Below, piece by piece: positions 1-5,947 of a stretch of 6,594 bases of DNA. Under the pieces are notes generated by a model. The model did not search any database, had not been told where the DNA came from, and was given only the letters and a program-made list of their open reading frames with translations. Source of the stretch: an uncultured Peptoniphilus sp. (GTDB lineage: Bacteria; Bacillota; Clostridia; Tissierellales; Peptoniphilaceae); the NCBI RefSeq assembly GCF_946998875.1, contig NZ_CAMQAY010000038.1:1-6594 (forward strand). Reading direction: 5' to 3'. The translations under genes were made by a program, and so were the position numbers. The first letter of the stretch is position 1. Each line of letters opens with the position of its first letter.

Positions 1-416
1 TCTATTTTTGGTTCAACCTTTTCTACTGGCTTTTCAACTTTTTCAGCCTTAGCTTCAACTTTTTTATCTTCAACTTTTGTAGCAGGAGCTTCCTTTATCT
101 CTTCAGCTTCTGCTTTTCTCTTTTCTCTTCTCTTTTTTGCACGATCCTTTTTTCTAGAAGCATCGTATTTTTGCTCTTCTCTACTATTAAAAGCATTAGC
201 AGAATTTTCATTGAATTTAAGATCTTTTTCAGCCTCAGAAGATTTTACAGAATCATCAAGGTTTTTAAGATCTTCTGCCTTATGTAGATTTTCAGCAGAT
301 GCTTTTTCTTTACTTTCAATAGACTTCTTTTTTGTTGGAGTATTCTTATTTTGATTTTTTCTCCAAATAATATAGCAAACGATTACAATAATGGCAACAA
401 TTATTAAGCCACCCAT
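1..416 (-). CDS. Partial membrane-anchored Lys/Glu/Ala-rich protein, function unknown
   Basis: The reading frame is open from an ATG at 416 down to the left edge, giving 138 visible residues; the C-terminus lies outside the window. Residues 1-18 form one hydrophobic segment (MGGLIIVAIIVIVCYIIW) followed by RKNQNK, which predicts a single N-terminal membrane anchor with the rest in the cytoplasm. Everything after it is strongly charged and low in complexity: a K/E/D-rich stretch to about residue 75, a very basic patch near residues 87-100 (SRKKDRAKKRREKRKAE), then Lys-Val-Glu repeats (KVE, KVEA, KVEK, PVEK, VEP) up to the edge. The start is supported by GGAGG seven bases upstream and by an extended -10 promoter. 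No known domain is visible. The layout (anchor, charged linker, unseen C-terminal domain) resembles ZipA-like or FtsY-like adaptors, but that is only analogy. The gene is real with good confidence; its function is unknown. Confidence 0.8.
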   Translation of the reverse strand, partial: MGGLIIVAIIVIVCYIIWRKNQNKNTPTKKKSIESKEKASAENLHKAEDLKNLDDSVKSSEAEKDLKFNENSANAFNSREEQKYDASRKKDRAKKRREKRKAEAEEIKEAPATKVEDKKVEAKAEKVEKPVEKVEPKI

Positions 417-439
417 AATAACACCTCCAATTAAATAAT

Positions 440-445
440 ATTATA
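440..445 (-). promoter_or_regulatory. Extended -10 promoter for the left-edge membrane protein gene
   Basis: Read on the minus strand, a perfect TATAAT is preceded by TGG, giving the extended -10 form TGnTATAAT. No good -35 hexamer is seen at 16-18 bases (TGTTTT at 17 is the nearest), which an extended -10 can tolerate. The predicted transcript start is about 16-18 bases upstream of the ATG at 416, leaving a short leader that just contains the GGAGG site. Confidence 0.6.
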
Positions 446-499
446 CCACTTACATATAAAATAAAACACTTTAATTCGCTAATTTTTTAAAAATATTAT

Positions 500-525
500 A
501 AAAAAAGACTCCAGCTAAGGAGTCT
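500..525 (-). terminator. Intrinsic terminator downstream of murJ
   Basis: On the minus strand a perfect 7-bp stem, AGACTCC/GGAGTCT, encloses a 6-base loop (TTAGCT) and is followed at once by a run of seven T residues. It lies about 40 bases after the murJ stop codon and upstream of the separate promoter of the left-edge gene, so it separates the two leftward transcription units. Confidence 0.85.
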
Positions 526-564
526 AAGTTTTCTAGCAAAAATTTATGCCACTTTTTTGCCTTT

Positions 565-2160
565 TTATTTTTTTAATTGTTTTCGTGCTTCCATTTTGCC
601 CTTAAGAATTTTTGCTATGTCGCGAACTTCACGCACGCCTAAGTGGTACAGACAGAGGACATAGACGCAAGCTGCTATAAAAACTATTAGCATCAAGAGG
701 ATTAGTCTTAAAAGTGTTTGAAGGCCTCCACTTGTAAAGGACATCAATAGTTTTTCGTAAGGGAAGTAAGAAAGCACTACAAGACCCATTGCTATTGAAG
801 CCATAAAGGTTTTTATTGACGCCTTTATATAGGACTTGGTTCCAAGATTTCCAATTTTTCTCCTAAGTAGGATAAAGGAAATGAAAAGTGCAATTGTAGT
901 CGCAATAGAAACTGATGCAGCTAGTCCATTTGTGCCATAGTGCCTTGCTACTAAAAGGTTTAAGCCAACATTTATTGCTACATTTGTCACGCCAACATAG
1001 AAGGGCGTCTTGGTATCTTCAATGGAGTAATAAATTCTATTTAATACATTTATTACTGAAATTGAAATCAAGGATAGGGAGTAACATCTTAAGGTTGATG
1101 TTGCTGCAATGCCATCTGCCATGGTAAAGGAACCACGGACAAAGGCAATTTCTATTAGTGGTCTTGCCAATATTATTAAGCCAACTGTTGCTGGCACTGT
1201 TATAAATAGGACTGTCTTTATTGATGCGTTCATAACTTTTTTGCCAAGTTTCATGTCACCTGAACCCAAAGTTTTTGTTAGGATTGGAAAGACTATGGCT
1301 GTTATTGCTGTTATGAAGATCCCAATTATCATGGTGTTTAATTTATTTGAGTAATATAAAATTGAGGCTGCGCCTTCGCCCATGGTAGATGCCAATCGCC
1401 TGTTGACAATTATATTTATGTCATTGACTGATACTGACACGAAGACTGGAAGGGCAAGGACTATCGCATCTCGCACATACTCGTCTTTGAAGTCTGCCAC
1501 AAGCTTTGGTCTGTAACCAATTTTCATTGCATTTGGTAGCAAAAACAAAAATTGTGCCAGTATTCCAAGGACAGAGGCTATGGTTAGTCCCATTATGCCA
1601 ACATGACGAGAAAATAATGCAAGATAAATTATATAAGTTAAGTTAAGTGGAATGGCAATGGCACCAGTTGCTGCAAATTTACCTCCATGTTGTAAGTAGC
1701 CTTCCATTACTCCAACCCAGGATGAAAACAAGACTACGGGCATGCCCACTTGTATTAGTTTTATTACTATTGCATAAGTTTCGGGATTTTTTGTGGAAAC
1801 TGTTAGAAGTGCAATTTGTCTAGGAAAAATAATTCCAAGGGCAATTAGGACAAAGGACACTAAGCTTGCAATGAACAATAAATTATTTGTAAAATAATTT
1901 TTTCTGCTCTTGCCATGTTCCATTTCAGCCTTTTGCACTGAGGGTATATAAGTTGTTGCTATTGCCTGTGTCACAAAGGCAGATATAGTCGCCGTTGCGC
2001 CCTGGGCAAGGGAGAAGGCATCCATTTCGATTCCTGCGCCAAAGACATAAGCAGTAAGTGATTCTCTAAAGAAACCAAAAACTTTTCCTATTAATGAAAA
2101 TATAATTATGGCTAGAGTGGACTTTGCAATTCTTGAGCCTGCGCTACTTTTATTTTCCAA
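565..2160 (-). CDS. murJ: MurJ/MviN-family lipid II flippase
   Basis: A 531-residue, almost wholly hydrophobic protein with about 14 membrane segments, the usual size and layout of MurJ in the MOP exporter superfamily. The family role is moving lipid II across the cytoplasmic membrane for peptidoglycan synthesis. By-eye landmarks are the N-terminal motif GFFRES...FGAG...DAF (R32, E33, D47), ATTYIPS after TM2, and VLNRIYYSIEDTKTP (about residues 372-386), typical of the MviN group. R32 and D47 match E. coli R24 and D39. K26 and K273 (YYSNKL) sit where E. coli has R18 and R270, so charge is kept but arginine is not. The LPN-LRR segment carrying E. coli R52 is absent, as I recall for other Firmicutes homologues. 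The start is TTG at 2160: AAAGGAG lies 8 bases upstream and the next internal Met is residue 46, inside the conserved TM2 region. The gene is monocistronic by appearance, with its own promoter and terminator. A role in exporting another lipid-linked sugar cannot be excluded. Confidence 0.9.
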   Translation of the reverse strand: MENKSSAGSRIAKSTLAIIIFSLIGKVFGFFRESLTAYVFGAGIEMDAFSLAQGATATISAFVTQAIATTYIPSVQKAEMEHGKSRKNYFTNNLLFIASLVSFVLIALGIIFPRQIALLTVSTKNPETYAIVIKLIQVGMPVVLFSSWVGVMEGYLQHGGKFAATGAIAIPLNLTYIIYLALFSRHVGIMGLTIASVLGILAQFLFLLPNAMKIGYRPKLVADFKDEYVRDAIVLALPVFVSVSVNDINIIVNRRLASTMGEGAASILYYSNKLNTMIIGIFITAITAIVFPILTKTLGSGDMKLGKKVMNASIKTVLFITVPATVGLIILARPLIEIAFVRGSFTMADGIAATSTLRCYSLSLISISVINVLNRIYYSIEDTKTPFYVGVTNVAINVGLNLLVARHYGTNGLAASVSIATTIALFISFILLRRKIGNLGTKSYIKASIKTFMASIAMGLVVLSYFPYEKLLMSFTSGGLQTLLRLILLMLIVFIAACVYVLCLYHLGVREVRDIAKILKGKMEARKQLKK

Positions 2161-2168
2161 TTTAAAAT

Positions 2169-2175
2169 CTCCTTT
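2169..2175 (-). promoter_or_regulatory. Ribosome binding site fixing the TTG start of murJ
   Basis: The minus strand reads AAAGGAG followed by 8 bases and then TTG GAA AAT. This is a strong Shine-Dalgarno sequence at ideal spacing, with no competing ATG nearby, so TTG at 2160 is the start. Confidence 0.8.
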
Positions 2176-2189
2176 ATAAGTCTTATCAA

Positions 2190-2218
2190 ATTATAATTTG
2201 TTTAAAATTTTATGTCAA
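2190..2218 (-). promoter_or_regulatory. Perfect-consensus SigA promoter of murJ
   Basis: On the minus strand TTGACA (2218-2213) is followed by exactly 17 bases and TATAAT (2195-2190). Both hexamers match the housekeeping sigma consensus at every position. The predicted transcript start is near 2183, giving a leader of only about 23 bases that contains little besides the AAAGGAG site. No operator-like repeat is seen over it, so expression is probably constitutive and strong at the level of transcription. Confidence 0.85.
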
Positions 2219-2248
2219 GTAAAGGGAATTTCAGTATTTTAAAGAAAA

Positions 2249-2285
2249 TTAATTTTGTGTTATCATTGCTTATATAAAATATTAT
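2249..2285 (+). promoter_or_regulatory. Weak candidate promoter region for the ABC exporter gene
   Basis: The plus-strand gene must start transcription in the 148-base divergent spacer, but no hexamer pair stands out. Options are TTAATT-18-TATAAA (2249-2278) and TTGTGT-19-TATTAT (2255-2285). A perfect 12-bp palindrome, AAAATTAATTTT (2245-2256), overlaps the -35 zone; it may be chance in AT-rich DNA. Confidence 0.25.
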
Positions 2286-2308
2286 TTGCCATTAAATTAG
2301 GAGGATAA

Positions 2309-4054
2309 ATGAAAAATAAACATTTGATAAAAAAAGTTTTGCCCTATTTTTATAAATATAGATTTACTCTTTTCTTAGACTTATTTTGCGCAGGGCTCAC
2401 TACAGCAAGTGAAATGATTTTGCCCCTTCTTCTTCGTGCTTTAACTAATAGGGGAATGAATGATTTAGCTTCAATTACCTTTGACTTTGTTCTAAAGCTT
2501 TCACTAATTTACATAGTGATTAAGACAATAGAAGTTGTTGCCCAATATTTTATGACAAGCATTGGTCACATAATGGGTGCACATATAGAGACAGACATGA
2601 GAAGGGATTTATACTCTCATCTTCAAAGTCTCTCTGATACCTTTTACAACGAGACCAAGGTTGGCGTCATCATGTCAAGGATTACCAACGACCTCTTTGA
2701 TATAACTGAGTTTGCCCACCACTGTCCCGAAGAATATTTTATCGGAGCCATAAAAATTATTATTTCCCTAATAATTCTTCTTAATATAAATGTCAAGATG
2801 ACACTTCTCATTTATATTATGATTCCACTTATGATTTATTTTTCTGGTCACTTTAGAAATAAAATGAGAAGGGCACAAAAGGATCAAAGGGTCCACATTG
2901 GGCACCTAAATTCTTCCATTGAAGATTCCCTTCTTGGCATAAAGGTTGTAAAGTCCTTTGCCAATGAAGGTGTTGAAAGGGAAAAATTCACTGAGGAAAA
3001 CAACAAATTCCTTGGAATTAAAAAGAGATACTATAGGTCCATGGCGGGCTTTAACACAATTAACAGGATCTTCGACGGGTTAATGTATTTAATTTTAATT
3101 GCAAGTGGCGGATATTTTCTCATGAAAAGAGAAATTGGTCCAGAGGACTTAATTGTCTATGTAATGTTTATTCAGTCCCTTCTTGCAACTGTGAGACGAA
3201 TTATTGAATTTACTGAGCAGTTCCAAAAGGGTATGACGGGCATAGAGAGATTTGCAGAAATTATGGCAATAGAGCCAGACATCAAGGACAAGGAAGATGC
3301 CCTTGAGATTAAAAATGTCAGGGGAGAAATTTCCTTTAATCATGTGGACTTTTCCTATGGCAAGGGCGAGGTAAAGGTCTTAAATAATTTTTCCGTTGAC
3401 ATAACGCCTGGCGAGAAGCTTGCCATAGTTGGTCCAAGTGGTGCAGGAAAGACTACAATTTGCAATCTAATACCAAGGTTTTATGATGTTGATAGCGGCT
3501 CTGTTACAGTAGATGGAATTGATGTGCGTGACATTAAAATAAAGTCTTTAAGAGAAAATATTGGCATAGTCCAACAGGATGTCTATTTATTTTCTGGCAC
3601 AGTTAAGGACAATATTGGCTACGGCAAAAGTACTGCCAGTGACAGAGAAATTATTGAAGCAGCAAAGCTTGCCGGTGCCTATGAATTTATTAAAAGCCTA
3701 CCTCATGGCTTTGACACCTATGTTGGCGAGAGAGGTGTAAAACTATCTGGAGGACAAAAGCAAAGAATTTCCATTGCTCGAGTCTTCTTAAAAAATCCAC
3801 CAATTTTAATTTTAGACGAAGCAACTTCTGCCCTTGACAACAAAAGTGAAATTGTAGTCCAAGATTCTATAGAAAAGCTTTCAAAGGGAAGGACGACTAT
3901 TACTATTGCCCATAGGCTTACAACTGTTCAAAATGCAGATCTTATCATTGTCATGACAAGAGAGGGCATTGTGGAAAGAGGAAGTCACCAAGAGCTAATG
4001 GCAAAGAGGGGATACTACTATAACCTCTACACCAAGGGCGGCAGGTTAGAGTAA
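2309..4054 (+). CDS. ABC exporter half-transporter (fused permease and ATPase)
   Basis: A 581-residue type IV (MsbA/BmrA-like) ABC half-transporter, expected to work as a homodimer or heterodimer in the cytoplasmic membrane. Residues 1-300 form the ABC_membrane domain with about six helices (near 18-45, 59-85, 136-158, 160-182, 252-275 and 280-300). Residues 340-581 form the ATPase. All catalytic elements are present: A-loop Tyr350, Walker A GPSGAGKTT (375-383), Q-loop Q423, signature LSGGQ (479-483), Walker B ILILDE with catalytic E504, D-loop SALD (507-510) and switch His535. It should therefore be an active ATPase. AGGAGG lies four bases before the ATG. A second half-transporter gene is not adjacent, which favours a homodimer. 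The substrate (drug, lipid or peptide) cannot be read from the sequence; no peptidase C39 domain or other extra domain is present. The nitroreductase gene follows 53 bases later with no terminator between, so the two are probably co-transcribed. Confidence 0.9.
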   Translation: MKNKHLIKKVLPYFYKYRFTLFLDLFCAGLTTASEMILPLLLRALTNRGMNDLASITFDFVLKLSLIYIVIKTIEVVAQYFMTSIGHIMGAHIETDMRRDLYSHLQSLSDTFYNETKVGVIMSRITNDLFDITEFAHHCPEEYFIGAIKIIISLIILLNINVKMTLLIYIMIPLMIYFSGHFRNKMRRAQKDQRVHIGHLNSSIEDSLLGIKVVKSFANEGVEREKFTEENNKFLGIKKRYYRSMAGFNTINRIFDGLMYLILIASGGYFLMKREIGPEDLIVYVMFIQSLLATVRRIIEFTEQFQKGMTGIERFAEIMAIEPDIKDKEDALEIKNVRGEISFNHVDFSYGKGEVKVLNNFSVDITPGEKLAIVGPSGAGKTTICNLIPRFYDVDSGSVTVDGIDVRDIKIKSLRENIGIVQQDVYLFSGTVKDNIGYGKSTASDREIIEAAKLAGAYEFIKSLPHGFDTYVGERGVKLSGGQKQRISIARVFLKNPPILILDEATSALDNKSEIVVQDSIEKLSKGRTTITIAHRLTTVQNADLIIVMTREGIVERGSHQELMAKRGYYYNLYTKGGRLE

Positions 4055-4107
4055 TTTCATAATTTTCGGGTATCACTTTAATAAGAACTTAACTAGCGAG
4101 GTGCATT

Positions 4108-4683
4108 ATGCAAGAATATATAGAAATTATTAAAAAGAGAAGGTCTTATTACAATTTGTCAGAAGATGTGGCTCTATCCAATGAAGAGATAAAATATTTA
4201 ATTGAGGATGTCCTAAACACAACTCCTTCACACATGAATTCACAAACTACTAGAGTCCTCTTACTTTTTGACGACAAGTCCAAGGATTTTTGGAAGAGAG
4301 TTAATGAAACTTTTGACAATAAAATTAAGAAAGAAAAGTTTCATGGCTTTTATCACGCCAAGGGAACTGCCCTTATTTTTATCGACAAAGATGAAATTAA
4401 GGAGCAGGAAAAAAACATGCCTTCATATAAAGATTATTTTGAAACTTGGGGTCATCATTCAGCTGCCATGGTTCAGCTAAATATTTGGCAGGCCTTAAGA
4501 GATGAGGAAATTGGTGCAAATAACCAACACTATAATCCTGTCATTGACTCCTGGGTAAAGGATTTATATGAAATTCCTGACTCCTGGGAACTAATTGCAG
4601 AGATGCCCTTTGGCAAAATAGAAGAAGAGCCTGAAAAGAAGGACAAGAAACCTATTGATGAGATTTTAAAGGTTATTGAATAA
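4108..4683 (+). CDS. Frm2/CinD-type nitroreductase-family oxidoreductase
   Basis: A 191-residue soluble protein of the nitroreductase fold (FMN-dependent NAD(P)H oxidoreductases), in the Frm2/Hbn1-like branch that includes lactococcal CinD. Visible hallmarks are the N-terminal RRSYY (11-15, where Arg-Arg-Ser contacts FMN phosphate in the family), PSHMNSQTTRV (40-50), the W-G-H-H-S segment (114-118), QLNIWQAL (123-130), GANNQHYNPVID (136-147, usually GANLQHYNPLID) and EMPFGK (165-170). Length matches the family norm of about 200. The C-terminal tail (171-191) is charged, with EEEPEKKDKK. Members reduce nitro-aromatics or quinones and are linked to lipid signalling in yeast and to copper or oxidative stress in lactococci; which applies here is unknown. 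The start ATG has GAGGTG just upstream. It is probably co-transcribed with the ABC exporter, which would suit a detoxification pair, but that is inference. A terminator follows the stop. Confidence 0.88.
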   Translation: MQEYIEIIKKRRSYYNLSEDVALSNEEIKYLIEDVLNTTPSHMNSQTTRVLLLFDDKSKDFWKRVNETFDNKIKKEKFHGFYHAKGTALIFIDKDEIKEQEKNMPSYKDYFETWGHHSAAMVQLNIWQALRDEEIGANNQHYNPVIDSWVKDLYEIPDSWELIAEMPFGKIEEEPEKKDKKPIDEILKVIE

Positions 4684-4693
4684 AGATAAGCAT

Positions 4694-4725
4694 AAAAAGT
4701 AGGCGAGAGTCTACTTTTTTCTTTT
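4694..4725 (+). terminator. Intrinsic terminator after the nitroreductase gene
   Basis: AAAAAGTAG and CTACTTTTT form a 9-bp stem around an 8-base loop (GCGAGAGT), and the 3' arm runs into TTTTTTCTTTT. It starts 10 bases after the stop codon and ends the exporter-nitroreductase unit. Only four of the stem pairs form the GTAG/CTAC core, so it is moderately strong. Confidence 0.75.
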
Positions 4726-4734
4726 AACTTGCCC

Positions 4735-4763
4735 TTGTAATAAAAAATTCTTATGTCTATAAT
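4735..4763 (+). promoter_or_regulatory. Promoter of the thiamine-uptake operon
   Basis: TTGTAA (4735-4740) is followed by 17 bases and a perfect TATAAT (4758-4763). The predicted transcript start is about 4769-4771, immediately before the riboswitch core at 4773, so the aptamer forms the very 5' end of the mRNA. Confidence 0.75.
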
Positions 4764-4769
4764 AAATGT

Positions 4770-4849
4770 ATCAGGGGAGCTTTTGCTGAGATTAGGTTTA
4801 TCCTTAAACCCTTTGGACCAAGACAGGTAATGCTGTCTCGGGAAAAGTA
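4770..4849 (+). ncRNA. TPP riboswitch (THI-box) aptamer
   Basis: The conserved THI-box elements occur in order: CAGGGGAGC (4772-4780), GCTGAGA (4785-4791), ACCCTTTGGACC (4808-4819) and the arm GACAG-GTAATG-CTGTC (4822-4837) leading to CGGGAAA (4839-4845). These match the pyrimidine-sensing and pyrophosphate-sensing helices of the TPP aptamer. P3 is minimal (AGC-TTTT-GCT), and an extra hairpin GGTTTA-TCCT-TAAACC (4795-4810) could form as a P3a-like arm. P1 must be very short because the transcript starts next to the core. The usual effect of TPP binding is to shut off downstream expression; the terminator at 4851 and the three thiamine-uptake genes that follow agree with that. Confidence 0.93.
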
Positions 4850-4850
4850 T

Positions 4851-4873
4851 GTCTCCTTCTGGGGACTTTTTTT
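4851..4873 (+). terminator. Riboswitch-controlled transcription terminator
   Basis: GTCTCC (4851-4856) pairs with GGGGAC (4861-4866) across a TTCT tetraloop, with one T-G wobble, followed directly by seven T residues. It begins one or two bases after the aptamer and lies before the first gene, the classic arrangement for TPP-dependent premature termination. An ATG at 4849 in frame with the first gene lies inside this structure and is not a plausible start. Confidence 0.88.
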
Positions 4874-4874
4874 A

Positions 4875-4893
4875 TGCAAAAATTTATTTTGCA
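4875..4893 (+). repeat. Small hairpin between the terminator and the ribosome binding site
   Basis: TGCAAAA (4875-4881) and TTTTGCA (4887-4893) form a perfect 7-bp inverted repeat around ATTTA. The same stretch also holds an imperfect direct repeat, GCAAAAATTTATTT then GCAAATTTATTT (4876-4902). Its AT-rich stem is weak, and no function can be assigned. Confidence 0.4.
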
Positions 4894-4903
4894 AATTTAT
4901 TTG

Positions 4904-4909
4904 AGGAGG
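4904..4909 (+). promoter_or_regulatory. Ribosome binding site fixing the start of the thiamine-binding protein
   Basis: AGGAGG lies five bases before the ATG at 4915. It marks that codon as the start rather than the in-frame ATG at 4849, which has no such site and sits in the riboswitch terminator. Confidence 0.85.
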
Positions 4910-4914
4910 TTATT

Positions 4915-5214
4915 ATGAAGATTTCAGTAGCTATACAAATCCTTCCTACAACTAAAGAAGGCACAACAGAATCTGTTGTTGAAGTTGTAGATAAGGTAAT
5001 TGAATATATTAAAAGCGAAAAGGTAAATTATGTTGTAACGCCCTTTGAAACAGTTATAGAATTAGATGACTTTGACAAAGCCTTTGAAATTCTAAAACAT
5101 TGTGTGAAGATGGCAGGCGAAATTTCAGAACAAGTTGCTTGTTATTCTAAGACTTTTTATTCTGAAAAGGGGATTTTGACAATTGATGAAAAAACCGGCA
5201 AGTATCAAGGATAA
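4915..5214 (+). CDS. Thiamine-binding protein, MTH1187/YkoF family
   Basis: A 99-residue soluble protein of the thiamine-binding family PF01910 (formerly DUF77; MTH1187 and the repeats of YkoF), a ferredoxin-like fold that oligomerises. By-eye features fit the family: an N-terminal strand MKISVAIQILP (1-11), a helix containing VVEVVDKVIEYIK (21-33), the strand NYVVTPFETVIEL (38-50, corresponding to the usual Y-x-V-x-P-x-x-T-x-I-E), and a second helix from DDFDKAFEILK onward (51-61). There is no signal peptide or membrane segment, so it is cytoplasmic. YkoF binds thiamine; here the TPP riboswitch upstream and the ThiX/ThiY genes downstream support binding of thiamine or its hydroxymethylpyrimidine part, perhaps handing it on after uptake. 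The stop codon lies 29 bases inside the next gene, suggesting translational coupling. Confidence in the family is high; the exact ligand is inferred. Confidence 0.88.
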   Translation: MKISVAIQILPTTKEGTTESVVEVVDKVIEYIKSEKVNYVVTPFETVIELDDFDKAFEILKHCVKMAGEISEQVACYSKTFYSEKGILTIDEKTGKYQG

Positions 5215-5947
5215 TATCTCAGCAGCTTCTTTGATAATAGTCATTGTAGCTATTTGGCATTTTGTAACTACAAGGGGAATCGTGGGGCCCTATTTATTAC
5301 CCAAGCCCTTTGATGTTATAAAGGCCTTTGTGACAGATTTTTCTACAATTTCGTCACACCTTGGAACAACACTTACAGAAGCTTTTTTAGGCTTATTTGT
5401 TGGCGTCAGCCTTGGCTTTATTGCAGCCCTATTAATGGATTTGTCAGATTTTATTTACTCTGCACTTTATCCAATTTTAGTTTTGACACAGACTGTGCCA
5501 ACAGTTGCCATTGCACCCCTACTGGTTCTTTGGATGGGCTATGGCATTGCCCCAAAGATTGCCCTTATTGTAATTGTCACATTTTTTCCAGTTGCAGTGT
5601 CTCTTCTTGAGGCTTTTAAAGAGGTAGACCAAGACAAGGTAAAATTATTAAAGGCAATGGGTGCTGGCAAGGCAGAAATTTATAGGTACATTAAACTGCC
5701 TGAGAGTATGGGAAATTTTTTCTCAGCTTTTAAAATTGCAGTTTCCTATTCTGTTGTAGGTGCAGTAATAGCCGAGTGGCTAGGTGGTTATAAGGGACTG
5801 GGAGTATATATGATTAGAGTTCAAAAAAACTACTCCTTTGATAAGATGTTTGCAGTTATATTTTTAATTTCGGCAATTTCTCTTATTTTGATGAAGTTAG
5901 TTGGCTTCATACAAAAAAAGATGATGCCGTGGACGGAGGAAAAATGA
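5186..5947 (+). CDS. thiX: ABC permease ThiX for thiamine pyrimidine precursor uptake
   Basis: A 253-residue membrane protein of the BPD_transp_1 (PF00528) permease family, in the branch close to SsuC/TauC and ThiX. About six helices are visible (near residues 13-28, 62-83, 92-115, 122-141, 185-200 and 222-240). The PxxLLPxP segment after TM1 (35-41) is typical. The EAA loop that docks the ATPase spans 143-172, with EAF, KAMGAGK (156-162) and the closing LP (171-172). Placement between a TPP riboswitch and a ThiY homologue supports ThiX, which with ThiY and ThiZ imports formylaminopyrimidine or a related precursor that is turned into HMP for thiamine synthesis. The ATG at 5186 is chosen; a TTG one codon earlier (5183) is an alternative, with the weak GGGG site (5169-5172) 10 bases before TTG and 13 before ATG. 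The gene overlaps the upstream one by 29 bases and thiY by 4 (ATGA). Confidence 0.87.
   Translation: MKKPASIKDNISAASLIIVIVAIWHFVTTRGIVGPYLLPKPFDVIKAFVTDFSTISSHLGTTLTEAFLGLFVGVSLGFIAALLMDLSDFIYSALYPILVLTQTVPTVAIAPLLVLWMGYGIAPKIALIVIVTFFPVAVSLLEAFKEVDQDKVKLLKAMGAGKAEIYRYIKLPESMGNFFSAFKIAVSYSVVGAVIAEWLGGYKGLGVYMIRVQKNYSFDKMFAVIFLISAISLILMKLVGFIQKKMMPWTEEK

Noticed and set aside
915..1354. Two plus-strand open frames inside murJ
   Set aside because: They run antisense to a clear 531-residue MurJ, show no family features and have no good ribosome binding sites.
2245..2256. Perfect 12-bp palindrome AAAATTAATTTT as an operator for the ABC exporter
   Set aside because: It consists only of A and T in very AT-rich spacer DNA, no second copy was seen, and no regulator gene is adjacent, so chance is the simpler explanation.
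4055..4107. Separate promoter or terminator between the ABC exporter and nitroreductase genes
   Set aside because: No stem followed by a T-run and no convincing -35/-10 pair was found in the 53-base gap.
4849..4914. Longer N-terminus of the thiamine-binding protein from an ATG at 4849
   Set aside because: These bases are the riboswitch terminator hairpin and U-tract, there is no ribosome binding site before 4849, and the family begins with the MKISVAIQ-like strand at 4915, which has AGGAGG at good spacing.
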